From contig NW_027150031.1 in the NCBI RefSeq assembly GCF_031143425.1, positions 62,001 through 126,000 of the forward strand: 64,000 bases of DNA, in the 5' to 3' direction. Source of the DNA: Pleurodeles waltl. Taxonomy: Eukaryota; Chordata; Amphibia; Caudata; Salamandridae. Shown piece by piece: positions 54,590 to 64,000 of this stretch. The translations under genes were made by a program, and so were the position numbers. The notes beneath the pieces were generated by a model. The model saw only the letters and a program-made list of their open reading frames with translations. It was not told where the DNA came from and did not search any database. The first letter of the stretch is position 1; each line of letters starts with the position of its first letter.

Positions 54590-56262
54590 TACACCATGAT
54601 GATGCCTCAGGGAACAATGGTGATGTTTCTAATTTCTGTTTTGAACCATTACAAAAGAAATGTAAAATTTCACCTTCATCTTTGATGTCGGGAGACCTGA
54701 AACAAAATATTCTGTTAGTTGCTGTGGGACAAACTATATTGGACCCTAAGTTAATACACTGTCCTGATTCCACTGAATGGTTCCATTCAGAGCATGTTGG
54801 CCAGTACATTTCTAGTAGGTTATGTTTGTCTTTAGATAAACAAACCAGGTCCAGATTAAATTGTGAATGTCTCCACTCTAGTATGCCTAAAAGTATTTCA
54901 CCCACCCAAATAAAGAATCCAAATATGTTAATATTTTTCTCCAAGATTGGCAAATATCGCAGGAAATGGGTCAACAAAGTTTGGTTAATATGCCACAATA
55001 AATAATTTCATTTGGTTAGACCTGTAACCCATATTTTGGACATTGTTGAGGTGGTTAGACTAGAGGACTCCTCTATTGATTTAGATGGCCTTTCTAAATG
55101 GACTCAAAGGGTTCTTTGCTTACTAGGGTTTGTCATTACAGCCATGTCCTACAAGTGCAGATAAGGTCTTCTTTTGACAGATGATTCTCAATTTGGAATA
55201 TGGCAGCTATAGATGTAGGCATTCAGCAGATGGAATGTTCTTCAGAGATTCATTCATCAAGGAACTACTTTTGCTTCATTGGATAAGGCCCAGCAGTCTT
55301 TGAAATTCTCTCCTCAAGGGTGCTGGAACTTTAGATACCGTGGGTCACATACACAAAGAGAAGCTAATCCAAATGCTAAGCTTAATTTCTGGCCATTCAA
55401 AATTGTGCACTATCACAGCAGATACTTGGGTCTTGATTATGGTTCAGTGAAATTTCATAGAGCTTTATGCAACTCCTTTTCTAGGCCGTTTCCCTCAGCC
55501 TATAGCTATATACCAAGATCTACCAGATCTTGTGTCTCAAAAAGTAGAGCCTCTTTCCCAAAAAGTGGCAATTAAAGAAATTATGCTATATTGATCAGGT
55601 TTTCTAAGCACTATTTTTCTTGTTTAGAAGAACAAACAATGCGCCCAGTGTTGAACATCAGATATTTCAACCATTTTTAACCGTTTTGTCATCTGCCATT
55701 ATTTCAAGATGGAGACTGTAATTCACCTAATGAAGTTCCTGCTAGAAGGCGTCTGAGTGGTCTGTCTAGGTCTTCAGGATGCTTATCTTATTGCCCCAGT
55801 CCATTCAACAAGTGGATTCAGTGCTCAGATTCAAGTGAACATGAATAATAATCTATTTAAATGCCATATTGATTATGGCATACAGCCACTTGTTTCTTTG
55901 TCAACAGGTAAATTCTGCTTCCAGCCTTCTTTAAACCTGAGCTTTGTGCTGATTTTGGAAAAGTCCATTGTAACTCCGTCAACACAGATGAGTTTCTGAA
56001 ATTCCTAATAAATTCAGTAGAGTCTATTCTTCAGTTTCCTCAATCCAAATTCAATGTCCTAAAAGACCAGATTGATCATGTTCTTGAAAAGTCTTTGAAT
56101 TCCCTTAGAGTTGTAGAGGTAATAGTGGGTCTTCTAACCTCCTCAAAACAAGCCTTTTTTCCAGGCCTTATGCATTATTCAGCTCTGCAGAGATTGAAAA
56201 TCAGTTGTCATCATAAAGGTCTGGCTTACTTGGATTTAAATGCTCCAGTCCCAGACTCTTGA
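54590..56262 (+). pseudogene. Old DIRS relic, gag to RT/RNase H connection
   Basis: Strongly decayed. From about 55560 the translation shows KVAIKEIMLY, then MKFLLEG and VVCLGLQDAYLIAPVHSTSG (the LDLKDAYLxVPI block, 55757-55816), KCHIDYGIQPLVSLSTGKFC, and at 56060-56262 DHVLEKSLNSLRVVEVIVGL and PGLMHYSALQRLK (the DIRS signature GPLHYRAPQRLK in DIRS-1). Every few dozen codons are interrupted. The region upstream (54590-55560) may be its gag but I cannot confirm that. A fourth and oldest DIRS copy. Confidence 0.65.
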
Positions 56263-56269
56263 TTAGAAT

Positions 56270-56370
56270 TCTAATATAGCCTTAGAACCCGCCGTAGCGG
56301 GCTCTACCGGCTATTAAAGGCCCGCTCCTGCGTTAAATGCCCAAGCCGAAGGCATATGTCTTTATGCAGT
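56270..56370. repeat. Small palindromic GC-rich repeat
   Basis: GAACCCGCCGTAGCGGGCTC contains an inverted CCCGC/GCGGG pair and is followed by GGCCCGCTCCTGCG. Could be the end of a small DNA transposon; no partner or target duplication found. Confidence 0.35.
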
Positions 56371-56689
56371 GGTTTCTGAGTGATGCAGGCCAGTTTGAAT
56401 GTGCACCTAGCTTCGAGGGGTAGCAAAGCCAACAGGATCAGAATGAGAGACATTTGGTTGACTTTTCATATTTTCTGGGAGCGTTCTGGCAGCACCGTGG
56501 TGTGCTGCTTTGAGACAACCTAGGTAGATTTGGGGGATCAGAACTAGAATGAAGTTACTATAGAGTCGTCTAGGTAACATTAGGACTGAATGACATGTTT
56601 GAAATGCATCACTGGGATGTATTGAGAGCAACCCCACTGACCTTGTCAGTGAACTGCTCTGCCTCCCTGCAGCTCATCCATCAAGAGCA
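56371..56689. other. Unassigned stretch
   Basis: Nothing recognised. Confidence 0.4.
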
Positions 56690-57255
56690 GCCTGTGTCTG
56701 ACCTCAGTCAGGAGTTTGATGCCTTCCGCCATCCGCAGGCTCCTGCCTGCGCCTCATCCCTGGTGTCTAATGGGAGAGCTCTGCTCTTCTACTAGGCTGC
56801 CGCTTTGTGCATTTTTTTTATTTTCTGAGCTTTTCTATCTTTCTCCTCCTTCACTCTTATTTCTCTCTTTTTTTGCACTTTTCTCATTTTTCGCTTCCCC
56901 CTCCCCGCTGCTGCTACCCCTGTAGCCCGACCCTCTTTTTCGCACCATTTTCCCCCTCCCCCTCCTGCCTCCCTGTTGTCCTTTCCTTCCCCCTCTCCCT
57001 ACTTAATGGCGGCCCCACCTAAGGCAAGCCCGTCTGCGCCCGTCCGCGACCCGACCGCAACCAGCACCAGGACCGCTGGACCTCCTGCCTCTACACGCCA
57101 GCCGCACTCCACGCACTCAACCCAGGACACAACAACAAATGCAAGCTTTCATCTCCAACGGACACCCACGGACCTTACAGCTGCCTCCGCTGCCGCCATC
57201 CTTTACCACTGTCAAGACCTTGGAAGCGGCACAATCCACCCGCAACAACACACTG

Positions 57256-57881
57256 ACACCAAAGACCCTGAAATGCATCCTCCTCAACATCTGCTCCCTC
57301 CATAAACACACCACCAACATCTGGGACCTCCTTGACAGCACCCCCCCGGTCATCGCTTTCCTCACCGAGACCTGGACCAACACCACCTCAGGCCCAGACA
57401 TCACCATCGCCATTCCCCAAGGATACAAGATGACTTGGAAGGACCGCCCCAGCTGCCCCGGGGGGGCAGGGGAATCTCCATTGCCCACAATTCCAACATC
57501 CGTCTGAGCACACACGCCGAAGACCCCACAAGCCTGATGGAGCACCTTCAATTCAAACTACAGACCAGCCCAACATCCACCCTCAGATCAACCCTCATCT
57601 ACCGTCCACCGGTACTCCACGCACCCTTCTCCGAATTCATCATGGACTGCATCACCGCACAAGCCATCGCAGCCACCAACTACACCCTGCTAGGAGACCT
57701 CAACTTCCACCTTGACAACCTACAAGACTTCAACACCACATCCCTCCTAGACATCCTCCACAGCATAGGGTTCCGACAGATCGTGATGGAACCAATGCAC
57801 TCAGCAGGACACACCATCTTCACAACAGAAACATCAGTCACCTTCAGCCACACCTCTGAACTTCCAAGGACAGACCACTGA
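57256..57881 (+). pseudogene. L2-B AP-type endonuclease
   Basis: KCILLNICSLHKHTTNIWDL (Asn motif), VIAFLTETWTN (catalytic Glu), then a shift in a G run at 57461-57467. The next frame codes GISIAHNSNIRL, LIYRPPVL, LLGDLNFHLDN (metal-binding Asp/Asn), GHTIFTTETS and LPRTDH, ending at TGA 57879-57881 where the terminal Asp-His pair (TDH) lies. Same family as the endonuclease scrap at the left end of L2-A. Confidence 0.85.
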
Positions 57882-58706
57882 TGCATCCACTTCACCTTCA
57901 ACACACTGACCGTCCTCAGACCCCAGCACCAACCATCTCACAGAAGCTGGGCAAGAATCACAGATGACCAGCTTACCACCACCCTTGCCAACTCCGCACC
58001 CTCCATCAAACACAACGATGACCCGAACACGGCAGCACGCACCTTTCACAAATGGATCGCCAACTGCACCAACAACATAGCCCCCTCAAGGAAAACAACA
58101 GCACCCACTCCAAGAAAACCAGCTGGCTCACCACAGAACTCAGGGAATCCAGAAGCACTTGTTGTCACCTTGAGAAAATCTGGAGAAACACCAAATCCAC
58201 AGAAGCCCAAAACAACTTTAGAGCTGCCACCACCGCACACCACCAACTCATCAGAAGCACCAAAAGAAAAGCAATACAAGACAGAATTTCCTTACACGCA
58301 CACAACATCAGGGAACTCTTCAGCATCATCAAGGGGCTCGCCCATCCTAACAGTGAAACAAGTCATCCCACTCTCACATAACCTCTGCGACAGACTCAAC
58401 ACCTACTTCCACCACAAGATCAAGACCATCTATGACAGCTTCAACGAGGACAACCTACGTGCAGAACCCCCTCCACAGGAACCCGAAACCAAAAAACCAA
58501 CGATCACCAACTGGACCCCCCTCACCACCGAAGCCACTCTGAAGACGAGGAAGTCCATACACTCCAGGGCCCCACTGACCCATGCCCCCAGCACATCTTC
58601 AACAGAGCTGCTGAAATCATCACCCCCAAGCTCCGCCTCACCATCAACCACTCCCTAGCTGACGCCTCCTTCCCTGACGACTGGAAACACGCCGAGATCA
58701 ACCCCT
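57882..58706 (+). pseudogene. L2-B linker between endonuclease and RT
   Basis: Frames 58052-58381 and 58170-58658 carry NNFRAATTAHHQLIRSTKRK and HNIRELFSIIKGLAHPNSET, aligning with L2-A TREHHHLIRAAKRNFFTDRL and NSRELFSIVKEFSNPSANAN. Shifts occur near 57880, 58100 and 58360. Confidence 0.75.
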
Positions 58707-60795
58707 CTGTAGTGTGTGAAATGCTGTGCACTGATGGAGCTGCACTCAAGGTCCCAGTAATGCAGCAGAGATTACTGACTGCAAGAACAGAGGTGCTCTG
58801 GCAGATAGCATGTGTGGAGTTCCTGGCACTGGCATCGCTGCGGGCTTGGAGTGTGTGAACTGTTGTGCACTGATGGAGCTGCGCCTGAGTTCCCAGTATT
58901 GGAGCAGCAGAGACTACTGACTGCAAGAACTGAGGAGCTGCGGCAGACAGTGTGTGTGGGGTTCCTGGCACTGGCACGGCTGAGGGATTGGACTGTGTGA
59001 AGCGCAGTGCACTGATGGAGCTGCACCCAAGGTCCAAGTACTAGAGCAGCAGAGTGTACTGAATAGAAGAACTGAGGTGCTCTGGCAGACATTGTGTATT
59101 GGGTTCATGGCAGTGGCATGGCTAGGGGCTTGTTGTGTGTGAAGTAAGGAGCACTGATGGAGCTGCACCGAGGACCCAGAACTGGAACAGAAGAGTGTAC
59201 TGACTGGAAGAACTGAGGTGCTCTGGCAAAAAGCATGTGTGAGGTTCCTGGCACTGGCACGGTGGAGGGTTTGGAGGTTGTGAACTGCGGTGCAATGATG
59301 TAGCTGCACCCGAGGGCCTAGTACTGGATCAGCAGAGTGTGATGACTGGAAGAACTGAGGTGTCCAGACAGACAGCATCTGTTGGGTTGATTTCACTGGC
59401 ACAGCTGAAGGCTTGGAGTGATGACCTCTGATGCACTGATGGTGCTGCACCTGAGGTCCCAGTACTGGAGCAGGAGAGTGTACTGAATGCAAAAACTGAG
59501 GTGCTCTGGCAGACAGCTTGTGTGGGGTTTCTGGCACTGGCATGGCGGAGGGCTTGGAGTGTGTGAGCTGCGGCCCACTAATGGAGCTGCACCCAAGATC
59601 CCAGTATTGGAGTAACAGAGTGCACTGACTGCAAGAACTGAGGTGCTGTGGCAGTCACTCTGTGTGGGGCTCCTGGCACTGGCATCGCTGAGGGACTAGA
59701 GTGTGAGAACTGTGGTGAACTGATGGAGCTGCACCCAAGATCCCAGTACTAGAGCAGCAGAGTTTACTGAGGTGCCTTGACAGACACCGTGTGTGGGGTT
59801 CGTGGTACTTGCATCACTGTGGGCTTGGAGTGAGTGAACTGTGGTCAACTGATGGAGCTACACCTGAGTTTACAGTACTGGAGCAGGAAGTGCACTGACT
59901 GCAAGAACTGAGGTGCTCTGGCAGGCAGTGTGTGTGGAGTGCCTGGCACTGGCACGGCTGAGGGATTGGACTGTGTGAACTGCGGTGCACTGATGGAGCT
60001 CCACCCGAGGTCCCAGTACTACAGCAGCAGAGTTTACTGAATGGAAAAACTGATGTGCTCTGGCAAACAGCATGTTTGAGGTCGTGGCACTGGCACGGTT
60101 GATGGTTTGGATTGTGGGAACTGTGGTGCACTGATGGAGCTCCAAGTGAGGTCCCAGTACTGGTGAAGCAGAGAGTGCTGGCTGCAAAAAGTGAGGTGCT
60201 CTGGCACACAGCGTGTGTGGGGTTCCTGGCACTGGCACAGTTGATGGCTTGAGTGTGTGAACTGCGGTGCACTGATGGACCTGCACCCGCAGTCCCAGTA
60301 CTGGAGAAGCAGAGTGCACTGACTGAAAAAACTGAGGTGGTCTGGCACACAACGTGTGTGGAGCTCCTAGCACTGGACAGCTCCTGGCACTGGCACAGCT
60401 GAGGGCTTGGAGGTGTGAAGTGCGGTGCACTGACTGAGTTGCACTGGAGATCTCAGTATTGGAGCACCAGAGTGTATTGACTGCAAGAACTGACATGCTG
60501 TGGCAGACAGTGTGTGTAGGGTTCCTGGCACTGGCACCACTGAGGGTTTGGAGTGTGTGAACTGTGATACACTGATGGAGCTGCACCCGAGGTCCCAGTA
60601 CTAGAGCAGCATAGCGTACTAACTTCAAGAACTGAGGTGCTCTGGTGAACAGCGTGCATAGGTTCCTGGCACTGGCACGGCTGAGGGCTTTGCATGTGTG
60701 AATTGTGGTGCACTGACGGAGCTATGCCCGAGGTTCCAGTACTGGAGCAGCAGAGTGTACTGACTGCAAGAACTGAGATTCTCTGACACACATCA
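58707..60795. repeat. 141 bp satellite, about 15 units
   Basis: Head-to-tail units containing ACTGATGGAGCTGCACCC, GAGGTCCCAGTACTGGAGCA, ACTGCAAGAACTGAGGTGCT and GGGTTCCTGGCACTGGCACG. The GATGGAGCTGC core recurs near 58733, 58871, 59015, 59156, 59297, 59440, 59580, 59723, 59853, 59993, 60135, 60275, 60434, 60574 and 60715. Units diverge by roughly 10-20 percent by eye. 141 is divisible by 3, so long repetitive frames persist on the - strand; these are not genes. Confidence 0.95.
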
Positions 60796-61760
60796 TGCAT
60801 GATGGACTTGTGGACATGGGGGACCGTCCAGGCACATCTGGGCAACCTGGTCAGATGGCAACAGTGAGTCTCACTGTGCCCATAACAACGACTTCCAGCC
60901 CTGTTGCATTAATGTCACAGCAACAACACTCCCCCAACCTATGTTCCTAACACAGTTTCAACAATCTTGTGCCCCCCCAGTCCTGGATTCTGAGGTGCAA
61001 CCCAACACTTCTGACACTGAGGGTGCAGGACTGGTTTGGAGGGGGCACCTTGTGCAAAGCGCACAGGCTTGTGCGGGTATGGTGCGTGGGAGTGATGCTG
61101 TGAGCCAGCAGACTGAGACCACTCAGCCTGCTGTTGACCAAGATACCATCAGCCACATCTTAGGGGTCTGTTAGGAGTCCCAAGACGTGATGGGCCGGTT
61201 TTTAACTGAAATGAAGCAGCTGCAGAAGTACGTGATCCAAAAATTAGATTACCACAATTCCATCATGGGCACCCTAATAGGGGTGCTGAGGGACACCCAC
61301 ACAGCCCTGAGCAGGCTTTTCCACCACCATTCACTGATTTTTGTGGGTTAACTACAGCAGGCCCGAGTATATCTGTGGCAGCCACAGTAAGGGAGGCACT
61401 ACTAGAGGCACAACCACCCTCAGACCCCCCAGCCTCTGCAGCAGCTGATCTCCCCCCCTCGCAATGGGGGATGTCCATCCTAGAATCCAGGAGATGTGGA
61501 TGGCAAGACACCCACCACTGCCAGCAAGAAACCTCTTCCTTAATATCCTCCTTTGTGTGTGACACATACACTCTGCGGACTGATCCTGAACCACATTCCA
61601 GTTCCAATGGGAGGAGTAGTTTAGACATTGGACTTCCAATGATATGGCTCAACCCCAATGGTTTTATTCACCATGACTGACCCTTCCACTTCACAGGTTT
61701 GTTTCTTTCTGTCCCAAATTTATTTTCTGTATTAGCATTGTAATAAATGCTCCCATCACA
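60796..61760 (+). pseudogene. Harbinger-type coiled-coil accessory gene relic
   Basis: Frames with DQDTISHILGVC, then after a stop SQDVMGRFLTEMKQLQKYVI and QKLDYHNSIMGTLIGVLRDT, then HTALSRLF. This follows the pattern of 16437-17214 (HEALSNIMGAYHHSQET ... RLQEEQYLGIREELKSINTT). An acidic/Pro/Gln-rich leader precedes it. An AATAAA signal lies at 61741-61746, after the last frame. Orientation is +, opposite to the Myb-like gene of Harbinger-B to its right. No SANT domain visible; assignment rests on local similarity. Confidence 0.5.
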
Positions 61761-61948
61761 AACTCATTGACTGCTGCCTTACATTTCTAAATTAGCTATG
61801 TAGATATGTAAGACAGTGTGAACCATACAAAGAAGATACAAACTACTTATGCAAGCAGGGATATGTTGCATGTACAGTGTCCAGCTCAGGATTATCACCA
61901 ATCACACCAACCCATACATCCAAGTGTCTTGTTTCAGAAGAGATTTTG
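61761..61948. other. Gap before Harbinger-B
   Basis: Nothing recognised. Confidence 0.4.
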
Positions 61949-62275
61949 TCCCTCATTATGAACACGGCGGTAAACACCGCACCGTCGGTGGTGGCGGTAA
62001 CAACCACCAACAGATGTGCGGTCCGAACCGCAAAATAATGAACTAACTGAAACACAGGCATTCTGAAATCCACTCACCACCAGCAGAGGATTTCCGACAA
62101 CGACGGGAGAGCCCGCCCACAGGCCGACGGAAAGGCCTTACCTGCCCATCAAATAATGAAGCACTAGACCGCCGCCAGTTCCGGGGCAGGCACCACCGCC
62201 ACGCAAAGCCAGATGGAAATTAAACAATTATAAGGAAACACTCACCGGAGGCCCACACAACACGGCGAAGCAGAC

Positions 62276-62357
62276 ATGGAGAGATTGTTGCAGATCATGC
62301 CAGCCCTACTCCTTGCCATATACCTCCACGACTGAGACCGCCGACGAAGATGACGAC
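62276..62357 (+). pseudogene. Harbinger-B transposase exon 1
   Basis: ATG 62276 codes MERLLQIMPALLLAIYLHD, then a TGA and an Asp/Arg-rich stretch, ending at donor GTAAGT (62358 or nearby). It matches Harbinger-A exon 1 (MEPELQILPAMVFLLLY) in length, hydrophobic-then-basic pattern, and donor position. Two in-frame stops make it non-functional. The shared AAACACTCACC lies just upstream in both. Confidence 0.6.
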
Positions 62358-62764
62358 GGTAAGTACCGCAACCTACTAAACAAGGGAAGAAAGGGCTCAG
62401 TTACATACCCACCCACTCCACCCAGCCTGCAACGCTCCCACAACCCTTCACAGCAGCACATGCCATACACCTCACAGCAAGAGGTACTTACCCGACACAA
62501 GGCAAATCCAACCTGCCCAAAGTACATACATGTGCCCCACACCCACAAATAATGTAACGAGAGACCACGGATCCAGAGTGTGCCGAAAACAACACAGGCC
62601 ACATATAAACCTTTATTATGCTCACTGAGCAACAGAAGTGCATAGAAGGCCAATGGCCAGTCCATATGGAAAGAGGTCCGATGGGCCACAATGGCCCCAC
62701 CTTGACTCCCACAAGTGCTATGGTACTCCACCTCATAGGGGCAACACTGGGGCATCCAGGTACC

Positions 62765-63998
62765 TCAGGGAACAGGGGTAGGGGGTGGTAGTGGAAGGGA
62801 TTTATGACTGAGGGGGCTTAGATTTACGTTTGGAAGATGGAGGGGGTTTGGGTTTGCCCTTGGAAGGTGGGGGAGTGGGCTAGTACCGGGGCATGGCAGA
62901 TGGACCTGGTTCAGCACAGGCTTCTTCCTCTCTAGGGAAGGGGAACGGGAATGGAAAGGGCAGACAGGGGCGGGCTGTGACGTGGGAGGAGTGGAAAGGT
63001 CAAGGAGGTGAGCACATTTAGGGGCGAGATGGGGTGGGCCAGTGGGTTGGAATAGGTCAACACATGAGACGAAAAGTTTCTTAGGTGCAATTGGGGTGGA
63101 CCTAGAGGAAGGCGTGGGAGTGGAGGTAGAGGGAGTTGTCGTGACAGGTGTAGGTGTGATTGAATTGGCTGCAGGTGACTGGACAGTATGCTGAGGTGTG
63201 GTGGATGAGTGATGGGTGTGTGTTTTGGTGCGTTTGAGTGTCTTTTGAGGAGGGGGGTGGACACAGTGGGACAAGACAGGCTGCCAGTGTAAATAGATGT
63301 TGTCTGGGTGTCTGCAAGTCTGGTGAGTGTGCTGCATGTGTTAACTAAAGTCGTTGTGGTGAGTGCAGGTGTGGTGTCTGGGGTGCATGAATGGATGTGT
63401 TCTATTGTGGTGACTGCAGGAACAAGGTCAGCAACATTGAATGAGAGTGCAGTGCCTGTGGGTGTGCATGTACATGGGGCAGACAGGGATGCAGAAGAGG
63501 TGGACACACTGGGGGAAGTGGATGTTGGTGTGTGTGCATGTGTATGATGGCTGTGTGTATGCTTGTGGTGGGAGGTGTGGTGCTTGTGTTTTGAAGTGTG
63601 CTTCCTGTGTGTTGAGGGGTGTGCCTGGGTGTCAGAATGTGTGCTTTGGACGGGTGAAGGGAGTGGGGTTCTGTAAGGGGTAGAGGTAGTTGGAGGGGGG
63701 CGGAATGACCGGTGACACTAGCTGCTGTCCAAGAGGAGGCCAGAAGCTGAAAAGATCTCTGTAGGCCAGACACGGCACCGTGAATGCCATCCAGATAGGC
63801 ATTGGTCTGCTACACCTATGATGCTAGCCCCTGGATGGCATTGACGATGGTTGTCAGCCCTACAGAGATGGTTCTCAGGAGGTCAATAGTCTCCTCTGTG
63901 AGGGCAGCAAGACTGACTGGGGAAGGGGATGAGGTGCCAGGGCGAAGGAGATGCCCACCCTTCTGGGTGAGCGGGCACGGGCAACTCGGTGGGGAGCA
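62765..63998 (-). pseudogene. Harbinger-B Myb-like partner, C-terminal exon
   Basis: From the right edge: a segment with LAALTEETIDLLRTISVGLT and TIVNAIQGLAS, two stops, QTNAYLDGIH and a GLQRSFQLLAS end, closely matching Harbinger-A exon 3 (SEEAIDLLRSLTVGQSTI ... LQQTNAYLEGIH). The tail (63773-62765) is rich in Ser, Thr, Pro and His, as in Harbinger-A, and shifts frame several times. The SANT-like exons lie beyond the window. Confidence 0.7.
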
Positions 63999-64000
63999 AT

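Larger units (their letters stand above)
56690..58706 (+). mobile_element. L2-type LINE L2-B, 5' half, cut by satellite
   Basis: Pyrimidine-rich leader (56800-57000), then the N-terminal linker and endonuclease, then the pre-RT linker, ending at 58706 (GAAACACGCCGAGATCAAC). L2-A has GAAACACGCCGAAGTCAACG at 48484-48503 and continues into the RT; here the sequence switches into a 141 bp satellite instead. The RT is missing. L2-A and L2-B overlap from the end of the endonuclease to the start of the RT and are clearly homologous but not identical. Confidence 0.82.
61949..64000 (+). mobile_element. Harbinger-B, left part, cut by window end
   Basis: Begins near CCCTCATTATGAACACGGCGG (61950), which resembles the MITE end at 28987. 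Then a GC-rich leader, transposase exon 1 (62276-62357, +), and the antisense Myb-like gene (63998-62765, -), as in Harbinger-A. The DDE exons would lie beyond 64000. Confidence 0.7.

Noticed and set aside
58707..60795. Long Cys/Ser-rich - strand frames up to 252 codons
   Set aside because: The satellite unit (141) is a multiple of 3, so a stop-free frame persists through the array; the protein is a repeat of the unit.
1..64000. Host protein-coding exons, tRNA or rRNA genes
   Set aside because: Every domain I recognise belongs to a mobile element, and no exon-like frame with a cellular domain, tRNA cloverleaf or rRNA segment was seen. Short exons of a host gene could still be missed.

Overview
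This window reads as eukaryotic, transposon-packed intergenic DNA from a giant vertebrate genome, most likely a salamander. The grounds are vertebrate-type DIRS, L1, L2, chromodomain Gypsy and PIF/Harbinger elements packed end to end, GT-AG introns, poly(A) tails, long satellites, and no cellular gene I can recognise. Harbinger expansion is known from the newt Pleurodeles, so a newt is my best guess, but the species is inference.

Layout. 1-3553: 3' part of a DIRS retrotransposon (DIRS-1, +) with reverse transcriptase, RNase H, tyrosine recombinase and terminal inverted repeats. 3554-5586: largely unassigned. 5587-9560: decayed L1-type LINE (+). About 9780-16290: a Harbinger transposon whose transposase (+) has a 4.9 kb first intron holding an antisense Myb-like gene and two minisatellites. 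16437-17214: a second Harbinger-type accessory gene (-). 18039-20636: a 2.6 kb TG...CA repeat (E1).

21234 to about 53153 is one outer DIRS element (DIRS-A, +) opened by successive insertions: a 2.83 kb LTR-like element in gag (22049-24880), a 1.72 kb relative of E1 in RNase H (E2, 26582-28304), and an antisense DIRS (DIRS-B, about 28621-51410) in the linker before the recombinase. DIRS-B is itself broken by a Gypsy chromodomain element (28762-43748, TSD AAACT) in its 3' repeat and an L2 LINE (47640-49937, TSD GAATG) in its gag. The Gypsy 3' LTR is broken in turn by a 630 bp Harbinger-type MITE (28987-29616, TSD TAT) and a full-length-looking L1 (29741-36526, 16 bp TSD). The Gypsy sister LTR keeps both empty sites.

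Right part: an old L2 scrap (53690-54090, -), an old DIRS relic (54590-56262, +), the 5' half of another L2 (about 56690-58706, +), a 141 bp satellite of about 15 units (58707-60795), a Harbinger-type accessory-gene relic (60796-61760, +), and the left part of a second Harbinger element (61949-64000) with the same nested-gene layout as the first.

Nearly all coding regions are broken by stops, frameshifts or substitutions of catalytic residues. The best preserved are L1-B ORF1 (uninterrupted), L1-B ORF2 (one stop) and the L2-A RT reading frame (615 codons). I see no cellular operon, defence system, CRISPR array or host exon.
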